Positions 12,155-25,200 of a stretch of DNA of 64,000 bases are shown one piece after another (the stretch's first letter is position 1; every line of letters starts with the position of its first letter). The notes below the pieces were generated by a model, which was given only the letters and a program-made list of their open reading frames with translations, did no database searches and was not told the origin of the DNA. The DNA is from Thelephora terrestris. Lineage: Eukaryota; Basidiomycota; Agaricomycetes; Thelephorales; Thelephoraceae. The position numbers and the translations under genes were made by a program. The stretch lies in assembly GCA_015956445.1 (NCBI GenBank), contig WIUZ02000012.1, positions 1,178,001-1,242,000 of the forward strand. The letters run 5' to 3'.

Positions 12155-13425
12155 TGACCAATTTTGATGAACACGGGTTTCAGCTGCAGCAGCCGGCCCC
12201 GGCGCTTCAGGACTTGTATGCCAGGATATCACCTTACTTCTACCTAATTTTACTTCGTTATTTTCGCAGTTAATTGGTGCTCTGTGAGAGCGACGCCTCC
12301 AATAGTGGGGCCACCTCTCACGTGGAGTCACTCCTTGTTCTTACGTGCCACGAAACTTCAGCCTACAGGTCTGGTACCGATACCACATTTGCTCCCTAAA
12401 TAATATCTATTCACTTTCATCCCGACCTCGGCCTCTCACGCCAATACATTCGATCCACATGAAGCTGGAACTTGGGGTTTTTTCCATTACAAGTCGCGAA
12501 CCACACGGGCCGATCGGACGTCTGGGTCGATCCTCGCTCCACCGAGTCTAACCAGGAGAGGCATGGGCTCGGTGCCTCACCTCAGCAGTTGCTCCAGAAC
12601 CAGTGGACATGAGGGTAGGTACGTCTGATAATTTTTAATGTCAGTTCATCTGCTCGAATAAAGAATGAGTGGCGTCAAGCGTGAACTTCCAGCCAGCGGA
12701 GCGCTGCGGCTTTGCAGCACGTTCCTTGTGCCTTTCTCGGAGGTTATGGATGAGGCTAAGGCTGACAGCGACAGGGTGGCTACGCAGGACCAGGGTATTG
12801 CATCCACCACCCGCTCAGTCACCTCACAGATACGACCTAATGCGCATTCGGGCTTTCTCTTTCGTTTCCATGGATGCGGACTGCTCGTTTCGCCTTGGTT
12901 TTTACACTGGGTTCTTGCCCATGCAACATGCCCTAGCATTCCAACGTGACTGTGAACCTTACCGTTGAAGGTTGGACTTATAGCGGGGGACTGGGTGTCA
13001 CGCATCTTCTTCGAACGCTTTCTGCCTCTTCTCCAGTTATCCGACGATTCTCCGAAAACCAAGAGCCTACGAACAACAACCGGGGGGTTATCTAATTGTT
13101 CCTCCGACTCGCTCTGAAACTGTGGAAGCGATGGTTGATGTTGGTTGACTTTGAGCAAGGTCTAAGTGGCGGGAGCGGAACTGATTCAGTTAGTGTTTGG
13201 GGTTTGTGCGACGATGGGTAAGAGTTTCCGTTTCCGTATGCATGTGTATGAGGTCCTACTATACATTCTGACCATTCAGTGTGCGTCAAAAGAAGGGTTC
13301 AAGCAAAAAAGGCCCAAACTCATTGCTTCGGGTCTCCCGATAGTGAGACAACGACGATTCTCCACTCCCAACTCGCCCTTGCAAAGGCTGGTGACGAGTA
13401 CTTCCACTTGTAGCCATACAATATG
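12155..13425. other. 1.27-kb gap without a supported gene
   Basis: The longest open frame is on the minus strand at 12646-13158 (170 codons). Its first part is acidic then basic (SESEEQLDNPP and RRGRKRSKK). It has a possible GT donor after about residue 66, but I could not continue it into a convincing second exon. It is left unannotated. No repeat or RNA gene is visible before the tRNA at 13426. Confidence 0.4.
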
Positions 13426-13496
13426 GCATTGATGGTGTAATGGTAACATCGTACCTTCCCAAGGTATGGCCCCGGGTTCGATTCCCGGTCAATGCA
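13426..13496 (+). tRNA. tRNA-Gly (anticodon CCC)
   Basis: A complete cloverleaf can be folded. The acceptor stem GCATTGA pairs with TCAATGC and is followed by the discriminator A. The D-arm contains TGGTGTAATGG (A box). The anticodon stem TACC/GGTA encloses TTCCCAA, giving anticodon CCC. The T-arm contains GGTTCGATTCC (B box) inside CCGGG/CCCGG. There is no intron. CCC reads the GGG glycine codon. Confidence 0.93.
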
Positions 13497-13603
13497 ATCA
13501 CTTTTTCCTCAGGTCAACAAACCCTCATTGGATACAATCGAGTGTATACTTTATTTATTATACATAGAGGCAGATATACATATAGATGAGCACATACATA
13601 CTT

Positions 13604-14895
13604 TCAATTCTCAAATGTGATGAACGGTTCCTGAATGGGAGGGCTGGGAGGTCTGATCCACGGCAGCTCAGCTCTTGGCGGAGATTGCTGCCTTTGGGCA
13701 TCTCTGGAAGGTGACTCCAGGATTTTCCTTCGGGATGACTCGCCTTCGTGCTTTCCTTCTCCGCTTCCCACTCGTTCGTGGGCTAGTTCCCGCTTCGGTA
13801 TATTCACGGTCGGGACTTTGGGTGTCTGCACAGGGGTAACCAAGTTCGGAATATGCTGTTGGGTAACTGGGGGTGACATGGGAATCATGGGGGTCAAGCC
13901 AAGAGTTTTCCTGGTGGGTATTATCTTGCCTACAAGTCGGTTTCAAGTGAGGAAAGGACCTAGGAAAGTAGCACGAGAGGGACGTAACCTGCGCCTTTGA
14001 GAACGTCATACCCTTTCAGTCGAGTTTTGTCCCAAGTAGGGTCGACTAGAGATATCGCGGTGCTCAGTTCAGTGAACGGATACCCGGGATGAACCAGGCG
14101 TACCTGTTGAACCTTCTTCAACGGCAACGTAGTCGATGTTGTAACGTTTGAGGTATTCTTCGTCTAGTGCCCAAGGTGCATCTGGAACGACCTCATCGAC
14201 CCATCGGCAATGACGGGCAATCTCGCAGCGCTCTACGTGTGGACGCAGAGGGAGGAGACTGTGTTGACTACGTTCGGCGTCTGAAAACACGCCGACGATG
14301 AGATGGGTTTGTGGGAACGAGAGCTTGGCTTGTCTGAGCTGGAGACTTTGGCTGTAGATGCGAAAGTGGGGTTAAATTCAAAGTGGTGGCCGGTCAAAGG
14401 GGGAAGAGCTCACGCGACGCCGAGTCCGTCGAATAGCCCGTCGACATAGATTCGGACGGTGCCCATCTTCTCCACGAGAACCTGGCCATGACCATAGATG
14501 GGAGGAAGGGAATGGGACTCCTCCAAAGAATTTCTGACGTAGTCTTGTATCTGGGCTGCGGTAAGCCTTGCGGTTTCGAACCTGTCCTTGGCTGGTTGTA
14601 GGGGTTGGGGTTCCAAAATTGCACGGGTGGGCGAAACCCTAAAGTTGAGAGGGCTTGAACCCGGATCTCTTTCCTTGCCCCGTACGGTGTTTTGAGCGGT
14701 AGATGGAACGGTATTCAAGCCTTCGTTGTTAGGGTTTGGAGTATGGGGATCGGAGGGGAACTCGAGCTCTTCGGAGGGGTCGTAGGTGTTAAGATCGGCT
14801 ATGCTGGATTCCAAAGACCTGCTACCGTTCTCTGAGATGACATCGTAGTCTGCCAGGTCGTCGCTGAGGGTTTGGGAGAAACTCAGGCTGCTCAT
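13604..14895 (-). CDS. Choline-phosphate cytidylyltransferase-like protein, catalytic motifs replaced
   Basis: Four exons (14895-14414, 14351-14104, 14045-13989, 13929-13604) give 370 aa with consistent phases. The first 130 residues are low complexity. The nucleotidyltransferase fold follows: GTVRIYVDGLFDG, then LQLRQAKLSFPQTHLIVGVF, ERCEIARHCRWVDEVVPDAP, YNIDYVAVEEGST and KIIPTRKTLGL. These segments align closely, without gaps, to CTP:phosphocholine cytidylyltransferase (Pct1/CCT) of the Kennedy pathway. However, where CCT has HxGH after VFDLF, this protein reads GVAQ, and the RTxGISTS signature is reduced to RKTLGLTP. Both motifs bind CTP and are essential in the family. The lipid-sensing amphipathic helix is also absent; the tail is short and Pro-rich. 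I infer a non-catalytic paralogue. The HxGH site falls beside intron 1, so splicing should be checked. Confidence 0.8.
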
Positions 14896-15724
14896 AGGGA
14901 AACGGTGGGGGTATTTGGTTCCGTGGATAGCGAGATGCGCTCCCGGTTATAAGTGTTGCACCCGTATCACCAGCATCATTTCTTACGTGTACGATGATAA
15001 GCGTTGACTCGGAAGGAACAAAAAATCAATCTCCGTTGTTCTTGAGGGTAAAAGGCGTTTTCATCTAACATTGGTGTACGAATGCGCATGCACGCTGAGG
15101 AGATCGGAAGGATGGCAAAGGCCCTCTCGAATTCACGACCAGGGAAACGAGGCACTCGGGGCTTGTACCCTGTAGTAGTATGACCTGCCCGATCTTCATC
15201 TGACTTGGACAACAACCGACACCTGGGCATGTCATCAACGCGTGAATCTGAGCACATAATATCTGCACGGGAAACCTTGGACAGTGAGCACATCCTCGTC
15301 GCAATATGTCGTTACCCGGACTGAGCACCCACAGCCCTGTATGATATTTCACAGCTTTTGAACACCAAGCTGGATAAAGAAACGTTGGCCACCTGCATCC
15401 AGATGATAGAGAGCGGCGTGAACCCGCAAGCGCTTGCTGTACGGAATCAATTTCCTGTGTGTTTTCCTCATATTCACGCTATTCAAGGCTGTAATCCAAG
15501 AATTAAGAAGAGAGGCTGCTGCGCTTCAATCATCGTAGTCATTTACATCCGTCGTATAGCTTACTGGCCTATGATGCACAGTGAAACATTTATAGAGCCA
15601 CGCATCTGAACGACGTCAGCCACGCCTCCACAATCGTTTAACTATCTCCTGCCCCTCCACAGATGATGGAATCTCGGGCCCTCCCTCGACAAACTCCATC
15701 TCTTCTCCTTCCATAACGACCACC
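14896..15724. other. Divergent intergenic region
   Basis: About 830 bp between the cytidylyltransferase-like gene and the six-hairpin glycosidase. The open frames here overlap each other and show no family similarity. Nothing else is visible. Confidence 0.45.
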
Positions 15725-17233
15725 ATGACTATCTTATTTTTCTTTCTCCTCTTCGTAAATATCCTTTCCGTTCCTGCGCTCGCGGACCTCACCGACGATC
15801 AGGTCGCGATCGTAAAACAACGCCTTGCTGAAAGTGCAAATGCGAGGTACCCGCCGTGACTCTACCTCTAACGTTTCCAAATCTCACCTCAAGCCATAGT
15901 TGGGAGCTCGGCGTAGAAGCGCAGGCATTTCTAGAACTTGACAGCCCCAAATACTCGGTCACAACATCTGGAGCGAAACTTCCGCCTAGTAGCGCCAACC
16001 CACCATCCTCTCTCAATGAGGTGTTCGCTATCGCTCGGAACGTCATCTCTGAACGAGGTGCAATCAGTAACAACCCACAGCCGTTCATTCAAGATGTCTC
16101 TTCCGGAGACCCGCCGAGTGTCGGAGTTGCAGTCATTCTCGCAAACTTGACGAATCAACAGTCCTCAGACGGTCAGAACTATCGTCAAGCAATCTTGAAC
16201 CAGTTCAACTATCTATATACCGTTCCGAGGACTGACGACGGCGCCATTTCCCATCGTTCCGACGAGCTGCAACTCTGGTAAACCAAGCTTCCAATCCACT
16301 CGTCCGATTTACTCATCACTCCTTCTCCAGGTCCGACTCTGTCTACATGGTCCCTCCTTTCCTCGCCTACTATGGCGTAATGACCAAAAACAAGTCCGCG
16401 GTGGCCGAAAGTTACAACCAGATCCGTCTCTATCGTCAATACCTACGCGACCAGAACGCTAGTAGCCTCTGGAAACACATGGCATTTGGTACCAACCAAG
16501 ATACGGGCCACTGGTCTACAGGTCTGCTTCAAGTCGTCCGTCTGATCATCATTAAATTTTGTATTTGCACAGGCAACGGTTGGGCAGCCGCAGGCATGAT
16601 TCGCGTCCTTGGCACAATCAAGAACTCCCAGTATGCTAGCAGCTTCAAGAACGAACAGAAAGACCTCATCAACTGGGTTCTCGAGATCCACGATGGCATG
16701 TACCAGTATCTTGTATGTCCCCTGAAGAGTTGCGTCATGGAGCGTGTAATGGACTAATCGTGCCTGACGACTTCATCTAGCGATCGACCAATTGTTTCGG
16801 TAACTACGCTAACGACAACAGTTCATTTGACGACGCTGCTTCCGCCACCCTCCTCGCCTCCACCGCATACCGTTTGTCGACCTTGGCTGGAAAACATAAT
16901 TACGTCCATTTAGCGGAGAGAACGCGAATTGCACTTACCGCCGTTTCCACCCTGGGAGGTGGTCCAGCGAACGGTTCTTTTGCAGCGATGGTACATTTTG
17001 ATGCCGATGGGTGGTTACTTCCGGTCGTAAACCCGTTGGCGGTCGGGGAATTAGGGTCGCAAAGTCCCGAGGCTCAGGCATTCGTGCTTATGATGCAGGC
17101 TAGTTACGAAGATTGGGCGCGAGCTGGGTACAAAGGAATCAACAGAGGTACCCGGAGTGGGACCTCTCCCTCTCTCTCGCTGGCCGTGTCATTTTCAGCT
17201 GGCGTCGCCCTGGTGCTTGTTCTATTTTTTTAA
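15725..17233 (+). CDS. Six-hairpin glycosidase-like secreted protein, probably GPI-anchored
   Basis: Five exons (15725-15846, 15900-16277, 16331-16521, 16573-16712, 16781-17233) give 427 aa. A signal peptide (MTILFFFLLFVNILSVPALA) is followed by an alpha-helical domain with repeated helix-hairpin segments: YMVPPFLAYYGVMTKN, then HMAFGTNQDTGHWSTGNGWA, AAGMIRVLGTI, TNCFGNYANDNSS and SPEAQAFVLMMQASYEDW. The aromatic/Asp pattern and the STGNGWAAAGM segment are typical of fungal proteins annotated in the six-hairpin glycosidase superfamily (GH88/GH105-related). The C-terminus ends in a Ser-rich linker and a hydrophobic tail (LAVSFSAGVALVLVLFF), as expected for a GPI attachment signal. A role on plant or fungal wall oligosaccharides is likely, but the substrate cannot be named. 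Confidence 0.8.
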
Positions 17234-17469
17234 TGAGAGATATGTGATACGTTGCTGCTAGCTGTCTTCCCGGTCGTAATAATCATCCATCTCCTTTTTT
17301 TTCACACGGCTGACACAGGGCACGGCGATTACCGAGAGTCTGAGTCTCTCCGCTTCCCGTTGTGCGAGTCGCATGCTGTAGTACCATTGCTAAGACTCGC
17401 TGTGCGGTCTCTTCTTTCTCTCCTCAAATCTCCACAAATCTGCTATTTCTTCTTCTTCGCCCTCTCCCA

Positions 17470-20400
17470 ATGCCCTCGCTCTTCTCGAGGGCGCGAACTA
17501 CCTCAACATCCAAGCCCTCCCAGACCGCCAACGGCGTAGACGAGTTCGGCAGAGCTCCTACACCCCTCCGTAACAAATCTTCCTTCGGCACTCCTACGAA
17601 AAAGGACAAGAAGGATAGGTCTGCAAGGTCCCGCACCCTCAGTACTCCTGAACCCGACGCCCAAGAGTTCTTCTCCGAGATCCCGGATGGTAGTTTCCTT
17701 CCTCTCAACCTAAACCCACCTCGCTTCGACACACCGGAACGCGAAATCACTTATGATTACGGTTATCTCTCCTACAAGCGCCATGTCGTGCTTGGGCTCG
17801 AGGAAATCTCCCGTCTCGTCGACGTTGTAACCCAGGAGCTATGCACTCGCGGCCTCACCACCCCGTTTATCTTTTCTGCACTCGCCCTCGATGTCTCCGC
17901 CACCTCAACCACGAGACTTATAGAGGCCTTCCTCCAAACCTGCAACTCGATACACCCTTCGGTTGACCAGAAATGGCGGGAGGAGGCCCGGTTCGCGGGT
18001 CCTCACGAACTGGGCATGTGTCTCCGCTGGGGCCTCGCTCGGGCAGTCAGGATTGTCGGTGGACTGGAAGTTCGCGGTTTACTCAACTACGAATTCTACG
18101 TCGACTGGAGAGACTCTGAATCTGGTACGCCTGTGCTTTTCCTTTTGCCTGAGGTCGCTGATCCGTCGATCGCTTACACGTTCCTCCCCTAGCGATGAAT
18201 TACCCTCCAGCCTTCTTTACCAACTTTTTGGACGCTCTCGATCCAGTGCTACAGTCCTTATTAATTACCCTTCTCACTCTTCTCAGCCGTCTCAGTGCCC
18301 ACTCGGCCTCTTCTGGTCACACTCCACCATCCCTATCACCCTTGTTTGGCCCACTTCTCTTCGGCCTCGGCCCTTCGTCCCTTTCATTCCACCACGCATA
18401 TCACCGATATCTCCGAGCTACCAACGCTACCGAACACATCATCCTCGCTTCCATACGATGGCAGGACGCCACCAGCAACACCGGCCTTGGTGTCCCCGCT
18501 AGATTGAAAGACTGGATTCGCGGCTATCCATCCATGCTACCATCCCAAGCAATGCAGAAGCAGGAAAGGCTGTCACCCAGAAAAGGCGCCAAGACTATCC
18601 GCGTCGTCACCGTCCGGAGGAACGTGAGGATGTACTCTCCAGATCTAGTCAAGACTGCCGCAGGCTGGGCGAGTAGACCCATGGGTCTAAGCGACATCAA
18701 TTCCCTGACGAGCTCCAAGGAGTGGGAGAGGATCTTCCCTCCATCCCTCAAGCTACCTCCAAGGTACTCGGACTCATACAGGAAGAGAATGAACCTGCCT
18801 CCCGCTTTTCACCCCGACACCGGTCCCGGTGTTCCATCCCTCCAATCTTCGTTATCAAGTGCCTCATCAACGACCTCCATGGAAAATGGGCAACTCCTGA
18901 ACAAACCCGGAGAAGATCGTTTCAGGAGCTTGACAGACCTCAAATGGGGAGAGTTTGAGTCCAGCGGATTCGGAAATCTTTTCGCAGACGACAAAAAGCT
19001 TCAATTTGATTTGACGGAGGGTGCCCGTGCAGCGCGTCGTGTGAAGCGTCAGACCTTGACCTGGAACGACTTTTCACAGGCGGGATTCAGCCGAGCGGAT
19101 GATCCTCTCAATACCACACTACAATTCAGCACACCGTTGACCGCGACCATCAATCAATGGCCCACACAAAATGCCGAAATCTCGAGAAAACTGAAGAAGA
19201 CCCAGAGGTCGTTGCCTCCCTTCGGCTGGGACACAGAACCTGTAATGGCATCAGAGGAAGTCATCGAGGAAGCGTTCGTGGACGTGTTCTGTGATCTTGT
19301 GTACGGTGGAGGCTGGATGGATATCGAGCGAGGGGAGGATGTCGATCGGGAGTGCAATTGGGCTCTTGTACGTATCACGGTCCGCGTGCCTCTCCCCATG
19401 CTGAATTTTTATATTCAGGTCGAGTACAAGTCACTACCCGTCTCACGATCTAAAACGGTCTCTGGCGCTGGGGACCCTCGCACATCCACTGCGCTGATCC
19501 TATACGAGGAGTTTGTACCACTGGAATACCGACAGAAATTAGCGGCGTCCGGGAACAGTAGAAAGAAGCTCCCCTTTCTCTTCTCTTCGAAGCCGAAGCA
19601 GTGGAAACCGGCCGCTACGCTCAACGGTAAACCGTATACCCTGGGTTCCGTCCCCGACAGCCCCTCATATCGTGAGGTTGAATTTGAGGGCATGTTACGT
19701 GCAGGAAACACCACACGGGTCATTAAAATGGATCCCAAGAATAGCAAACCGGCCGCCTCCCCACTGAACAAGTCTGTATCGAGCCCTGATCACCCCTCCC
19801 CCCGCCAATCCGGTCCGCCCTCTGGCCCGCTATTCACTTCCCGAAGCGACTCTCCCGCCTACCATCCCCAGCCGATCCAAACTCCTACCGTTATCCAGAC
19901 GCCGACGATCCCTCTCAGTTCTAGTATCAGCAGCGGCGAAGAGACCCCAACGAAACAGAAGTTGAGGTTTCGGATCCCTGGTGGTTTACCGGTTGGTGGG
20001 CCGGCCTCGACACGCAGAAGATCTGGACTGCCCCCAGCTGAGTATGACACCATTGATTTTGAGACCAGACTGGCAAGTTACAGCGATGACGAATTGAACG
20101 GTGGGCTTGAGCGGCCGATGACTAAACGGGAAAAGAGACAATCTAGGGATGACGCTTGGGTGGATATACTGGTAGGAAGCAGTAGGAGGTTCGGGGGCCA
20201 AGATGCGACCATGAAGGCTAGGAGGTCCGATCCAGATCTGGCGAAACAAGAGATTGCACAAGTTTTGGCTACTGTTAGTCCACCGTCAGATGACGAACAG
20301 GACGAAGTTGTGTTGGAGCCTATTGAAGTGCCAGCGCGATTTTCCGCTGAAAACCCACCTAGCAGTATTGATCACGGGCCATTCGGAGCGAATGCGACAG

Positions 20401-21068
20401 AAGAGGAGGAGGATGAGGATGAGGCCGTCTCCGCTCCGCGTCCTCGAAGACCAGGCTACTTCGATTTTCATCCAGAACGAAGGCGGGCGGCTGGTGTAGA
20501 GGATGACCCTCGCACCCGTTTAACCTACGATGACAGTGACAGCGAAGCTGATTACCCTCGGAAGGAGTCATTGGACTGGAGCCAACAGTCTGGAGACAAC
20601 GAACCCGACTCACGTGCTCCCGCTCCAGCCCAGAATATCACTCCCCCAAGACCGCTGCCCTCAAAACCCCAACCGAAGCCATCGCCGCCTCACACGAATG
20701 TTGAGGGCCTACTACCGCCGCCCACGATCATAGAACCTCAGCAAACGCCCCCGAAAGGTAAAATATCGTCTCTGATTGAGGTTTATCGGGAGAAAGAGAG
20801 AGCGGCCGCCCAGCCGGCACCTCAACCAGCTCGGTTGTCTCCTCAGCCTTCAGTGTCCCCACAGCCCGTACCTCAGCCGCAGGTTCGACCCCTCCCATTG
20901 CCTGTCCCCAAGCCAGGACCGTCTAACGTTACACCCCCACCACCAAGAACACCGTCTCCAGATCATCCCGTAGATCCTCTTACACTGGTTGATCAAAGCC
21001 CAAGTGGACCCGGACGATACATACACGGGGCACCGCTTCACAACGTGGTGGAAGAAGAAGAGGAATAA
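17470..21068 (+). CDS. Msb1/Mug8-domain morphogenesis protein
   Basis: Exons 17470-18124, 18193-19367 and 19419-21068 give 1159 aa. The Msb1/Mug8 domain covers about residues 90-440: ITYDYGYLSYKRHVVLGLEE, then LTTPFIFSALALDVSATST and a long helical region. This domain is related to RhoGAPs. In yeast, Msb1 links polarity GTPases to cell-wall synthesis at growth sites. The start at 17470 (MPSLFSRARTT) fits better than an upstream in-frame ATG at 17362, whose extension looks untranslated. The C-terminal 550 residues are disordered, with acidic (EEEEDEDEA) and Pro-rich tracts, which may bind SH3 partners. The segment 19368-19418 stays open if read through but has intron ends; removing it restores CNWALVEYKSLPVSR. 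Confidence 0.82.
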
Positions 21069-22269
21069 TCTATATCATAATCATCAGATCAGCGTGGCCT
21101 TTGGACGTTATCTTGCCACTATCTGTGATCGATTGCTTTTTGGTCTCACCACACTGAAGATACTCCCCCTATTTATAATTGCGGGTTGAACCAGCTGTTT
21201 ATATGATCTTTTAAATCACTCATGTAGTGAGTTTCATCCGCTCATTTATCTTTTCCCCTTTCTTTTCTATCTAGGACCATTAATTCACTCGCTCTCTCTC
21301 TTGTCTTCCCCCTTTTGGTTCACTATGTACCTCTGATACCCGAAGATGCTGTCTTTTGGAATTCCACCCCATGATCCTTTTCTTGATACTCCTTTTTGGG
21401 TCGAGCAGGTTATTTTTCCGCGATTATATTGACGCTTCCAAAGCCAGCTGAACGTCTGTTGTTTTATCGGTCAGATACATCCGTGAGTTTAAACACCGAC
21501 GATTATGCATTCAGGCCGACATCTTCGGTCTCCCAGCTACCGTTGGCTTCGTAACTATGAGTGTCCGGATGGCGCTTATCGGAGTACGTATGAACGCTGA
21601 AATAAAACTTTCCGCGTGAAGTGCTGGGAGGACCGCTCGTTCACCGCTCGCGTTGAGGCAGAGTATAAGTATAATTATATCCACGCCTTCGTACGTGGTA
21701 TTCGCAAGCTCGATAGAGCCACCAGATGTATAATATCAAGCTGGAGGAGCTCGCACAATCCGGGAGGTCGAGGCGAGACGAGGAGAAAACCCTTCTGGAC
21801 CCTCACCGGGCAATGTATTTTGATACAGGAGCAGCATCTCATGGATTCCAGATAGGGGGTTCAACGTTCTGAACGTTCTGAGGCGGCATCAGCGCCCCGA
21901 CACATGTATACACGGGACAATCACCCGCTCATGATTCACTCATAGCAATTGGAAAGACCGTTTCAGAATGCTGAAAATACATCTCAAAGAATAAGAGTTT
22001 GAGAGCGGGCGATGCCTGGAAGAAACGTGGGTTCGCGAAACGGAGCACGAGGATGTATTTAAAGAAACTTATTGATTGTCCATGACCACGAGACTACAGC
22101 AATCTGAAAAGAATGGATGTCCGCCAAAGTAATGTAACCGAGAAGAATACGAGCCAGGCTTGCAGACACAGAAATCTAAAACCGTCACAAAATTGTCCTT
22201 TCCACAAAGATAGCAACGTCGAAGGTAAACGTCCGGGTCCAAGGCGGACAGAGAAGGAGAAGGAAAAAT
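21069..22269. other. 1.2-kb convergent intergenic region
   Basis: This lies between the 3' ends of the Msb1-domain and GT2 genes. It is pyrimidine-rich near 21240-21310 and AT-richer toward 22080. No open frame with coding character, no tRNA and no clear repeat. Confidence 0.45.
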
Positions 22270-25200
22270 TTAGTAAGAGAAGATCATCAACCACGGATTC
22301 AGCACGATCTAGAGAGGGAGGGAACGTGTTAGGGTGGTGGCGATATTCGATCTGATACCCGTCGCTCACCGGATAGAGAATATGACTCCCTGCGCTAATC
22401 CTAAAGAGGGCGAAGGTGAGTCTATGCCCGAGGCGCAATACGACGAAACGCAATGACACATACATCAGCGGTAAGATAAGAGACCAGGAACTCTTCTCAA
22501 TTCTCCATTCAGAAGGCACGTATTTGGTTGCGAAGCCGATGACGGTCATCACGCACAGAGTTGAGACCACGAGCGAGAGCCAGAAGCGCTTAAGGATCTT
22601 GGGAACTTCCATCCAGAAGTTGGACCGCTCTACTTCCTTCTTGGTTGCACCCCAGGTGATATTGTATGAGAAAAGGTGGGCAAGAATAGCTTGCGAGATG
22701 TGGATAGACAATCCGCCGAAGAAGATGAAGCTGAGGTAGAATACGTCAGTATCGATAATTCGGGCAACAATTTTGGTCGGAACCCACAAGAAAGGAACCC
22801 AGGTAAAATTTTCGAGGAAGGCTCCCAGAAGGCTACGATGTCCGAGACGGTACTCCAGGAGGGAGAACGAAACGTTTCCGGAAGCAGGAAACACGACCAT
22901 GCAAGCGAGCCAGATTTCAAAACTATGGAAATACCAACCGTCGACATCGACAGCGAACCCAAGCAAGAAGTAATTGAGCAAGGAGAGGGTTGCGCCAACC
23001 GCAATGCCATCTGCCAAGAGCGCCAGTCAGCAAGGAACCAAAGGTGGATGTCACATTCCGAAACCCACAGTATGAAAACATGTCTAGGGGGTTCGTCAGA
23101 TGTGCGATCGAAGTAGGCAAAATAACTTTCCACTCACACGACATCATGCTGACCTTGTAGTGCACAGGGGCTTCAGACCACAGGAAAACACGTAACTGTT
23201 TCGAGATTGGGCCCAATCTCCACCATTTCCTCAACGGGTTGAAGATCAACTCGTTACAACCTAAAAGAGTGAGTGGGCGAAGTGTCCGATAGTTTCGAAA
23301 GCCACACACCGTATGCATATTTCTGCCATCTGTTCAGTTCGTCATCACAGGTCAAGCTGACACCCTCCTTAAATCCTCCCTGAGAGTAAGTCGCCCATCG
23401 AATGATGTAGCTCTTGAGCTGAAGACGGAGAGCCATGTCAAAGTCTTCGGACACGTGCGACTCGGACCAGATTTTCCTGATTCCGTCTGCCTCATCAATA
23501 AAGGATGCATCCTGGAGGGCAGACCAACGCAAAAATGCGTTGTGCCCCACGAATGGGGCCACTTCTCCGTTGGCGGTACCCATAGAAATAGCCTTGTTGA
23601 TGCGACGAGTGAAGTGAGCGATACCATTCTCGAAATAGTGGTGTGCAACCTGCATGACGTCTGGGGGAGAAACGGTCAGATTGCGTTATTCCTAGACCAA
23701 AATATACCCACCAGACTCGTGTTGAATGATAGCGACTTCGGGTGATTCTGCGAGCTCTCGGGCAGCATCGCGGAAACAATCCTCAGGTACGATGGTATCA
23801 GAATCGACGATGAGGATGACCTCGCCTATTCGCAACGACCTGCCATTTGCAGCCCAGGGTTTGAACCTACTTCCACTCTCCTCATACATCTCTTCAACAG
23901 CGAGCTTCATGGCTTGATCTTCAAGGCACTCAAACTCATCACTGGCGCCATTGGCTTGCAGCTCGGCGAGGTGTTTCTCCAGCATCAATGATAACCTGAG
24001 GCCGTAGTTCATGTTGGAAGCCTTCTTGAAACGACCTGCCCTCTTGAAGCCATCAGGAGCGTTGTCATGACGAGGTCGGGCAACCCATCCGATGTTGTGG
24101 TCGGCGTAGAAAGCGATGCGCTCTTCGCGGTCCTCAGGGCTGATAAGTTGCAAACCGTCGTCGTGAACGAAGATCGTGGAGGTGCCGCCTTGCCGAGCGT
24201 AGGTCTGCATGGCCTTTTTGATGGAGTAAACCGACAGAGCACTATGCTTGTGATCAGCGAGACTTGAATTAGACAAACCGTTGGTTGGGAAACCCACATG
24301 GTCTCCTTGAGGCTTTCCTTATAGACAGGCATCTCGATAGTCACGTGGGGCAAGTTGGAGTCGACGTCTTTGTTGAGCTGTGGCTTCACCGCAGAGTAGT
24401 AGGTCGAGTTCTGATGAAACTGGGCAACCGGCCCAATGCTGTATGGGGTGAGTAAATTTTGATTAGCAGCATTCGAGCTCGACTCACAAGTACGAGAGGT
24501 TGGCAACGACTTGCAAACAAAAGAACTAATTTGGGTGAGAAGAGAAAGACGGAAGAGTCGGGTAGGCGACTCACAATGGAGACACACATCAGGAAAGGCG
24601 CTGTGATCAACAAACCAAACCTATTGTAGGTGGGGTCAAGGACAAATTCTTGAAGCATGATGTTTACACCGCTGCCAATGAAGACTAGGAAATGATAAGT
24701 AGAGAGAATGAAGCTGAATTGTGGGTATGGCCTACAGATAGATAGAGCACAGCCTAATCCGTTGTAAAAAGGAGCGAACATCCGCATGCGGCGGGGAGCG
24801 TATTCGGGAACACCTTTTTCAGTGTCTTGGTCCTTTGGGGAAACTGGTCCTTCAGACGAAAGCTTCCAACCAAAACTCCACTTGGATTTTTTCGGAACTT
24901 TGTCACGAACGGTAGACTCCGGCGGACTGGATTCAGCCTTCTCGTTGAGCCTAACATCTGAAGAAGTGTCCACGGGGGTTTGTGCAGTGGAGTTTGAAGC
25001 GGAGAATGCGACCCGGTTCTGCCACACAAGTTTGATAAGCTTTTCCTCGAACTCGCGGGCGAGTGGGATGATCGTATCAAAGTCATCGGTCCAAACGACC
25101 ATCACGCGTTCATCACGCTACATGGCAGTGAGAACGAGTTATGGTGTGCCGAGAGTCGAGAAGCTTACGATGAATGCACCACACTGTTCCTTATCTGCGC

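Noticed and set aside
12646-13158. 170-codon minus-strand open frame
   Set aside because: No family similarity, composition changes abruptly and no second exon could be joined.
14976-15352. Two overlapping minus-strand frames of about 100 codons
   Set aside because: They overlap in different frames, lie in a promoter region and show no protein-like pattern.
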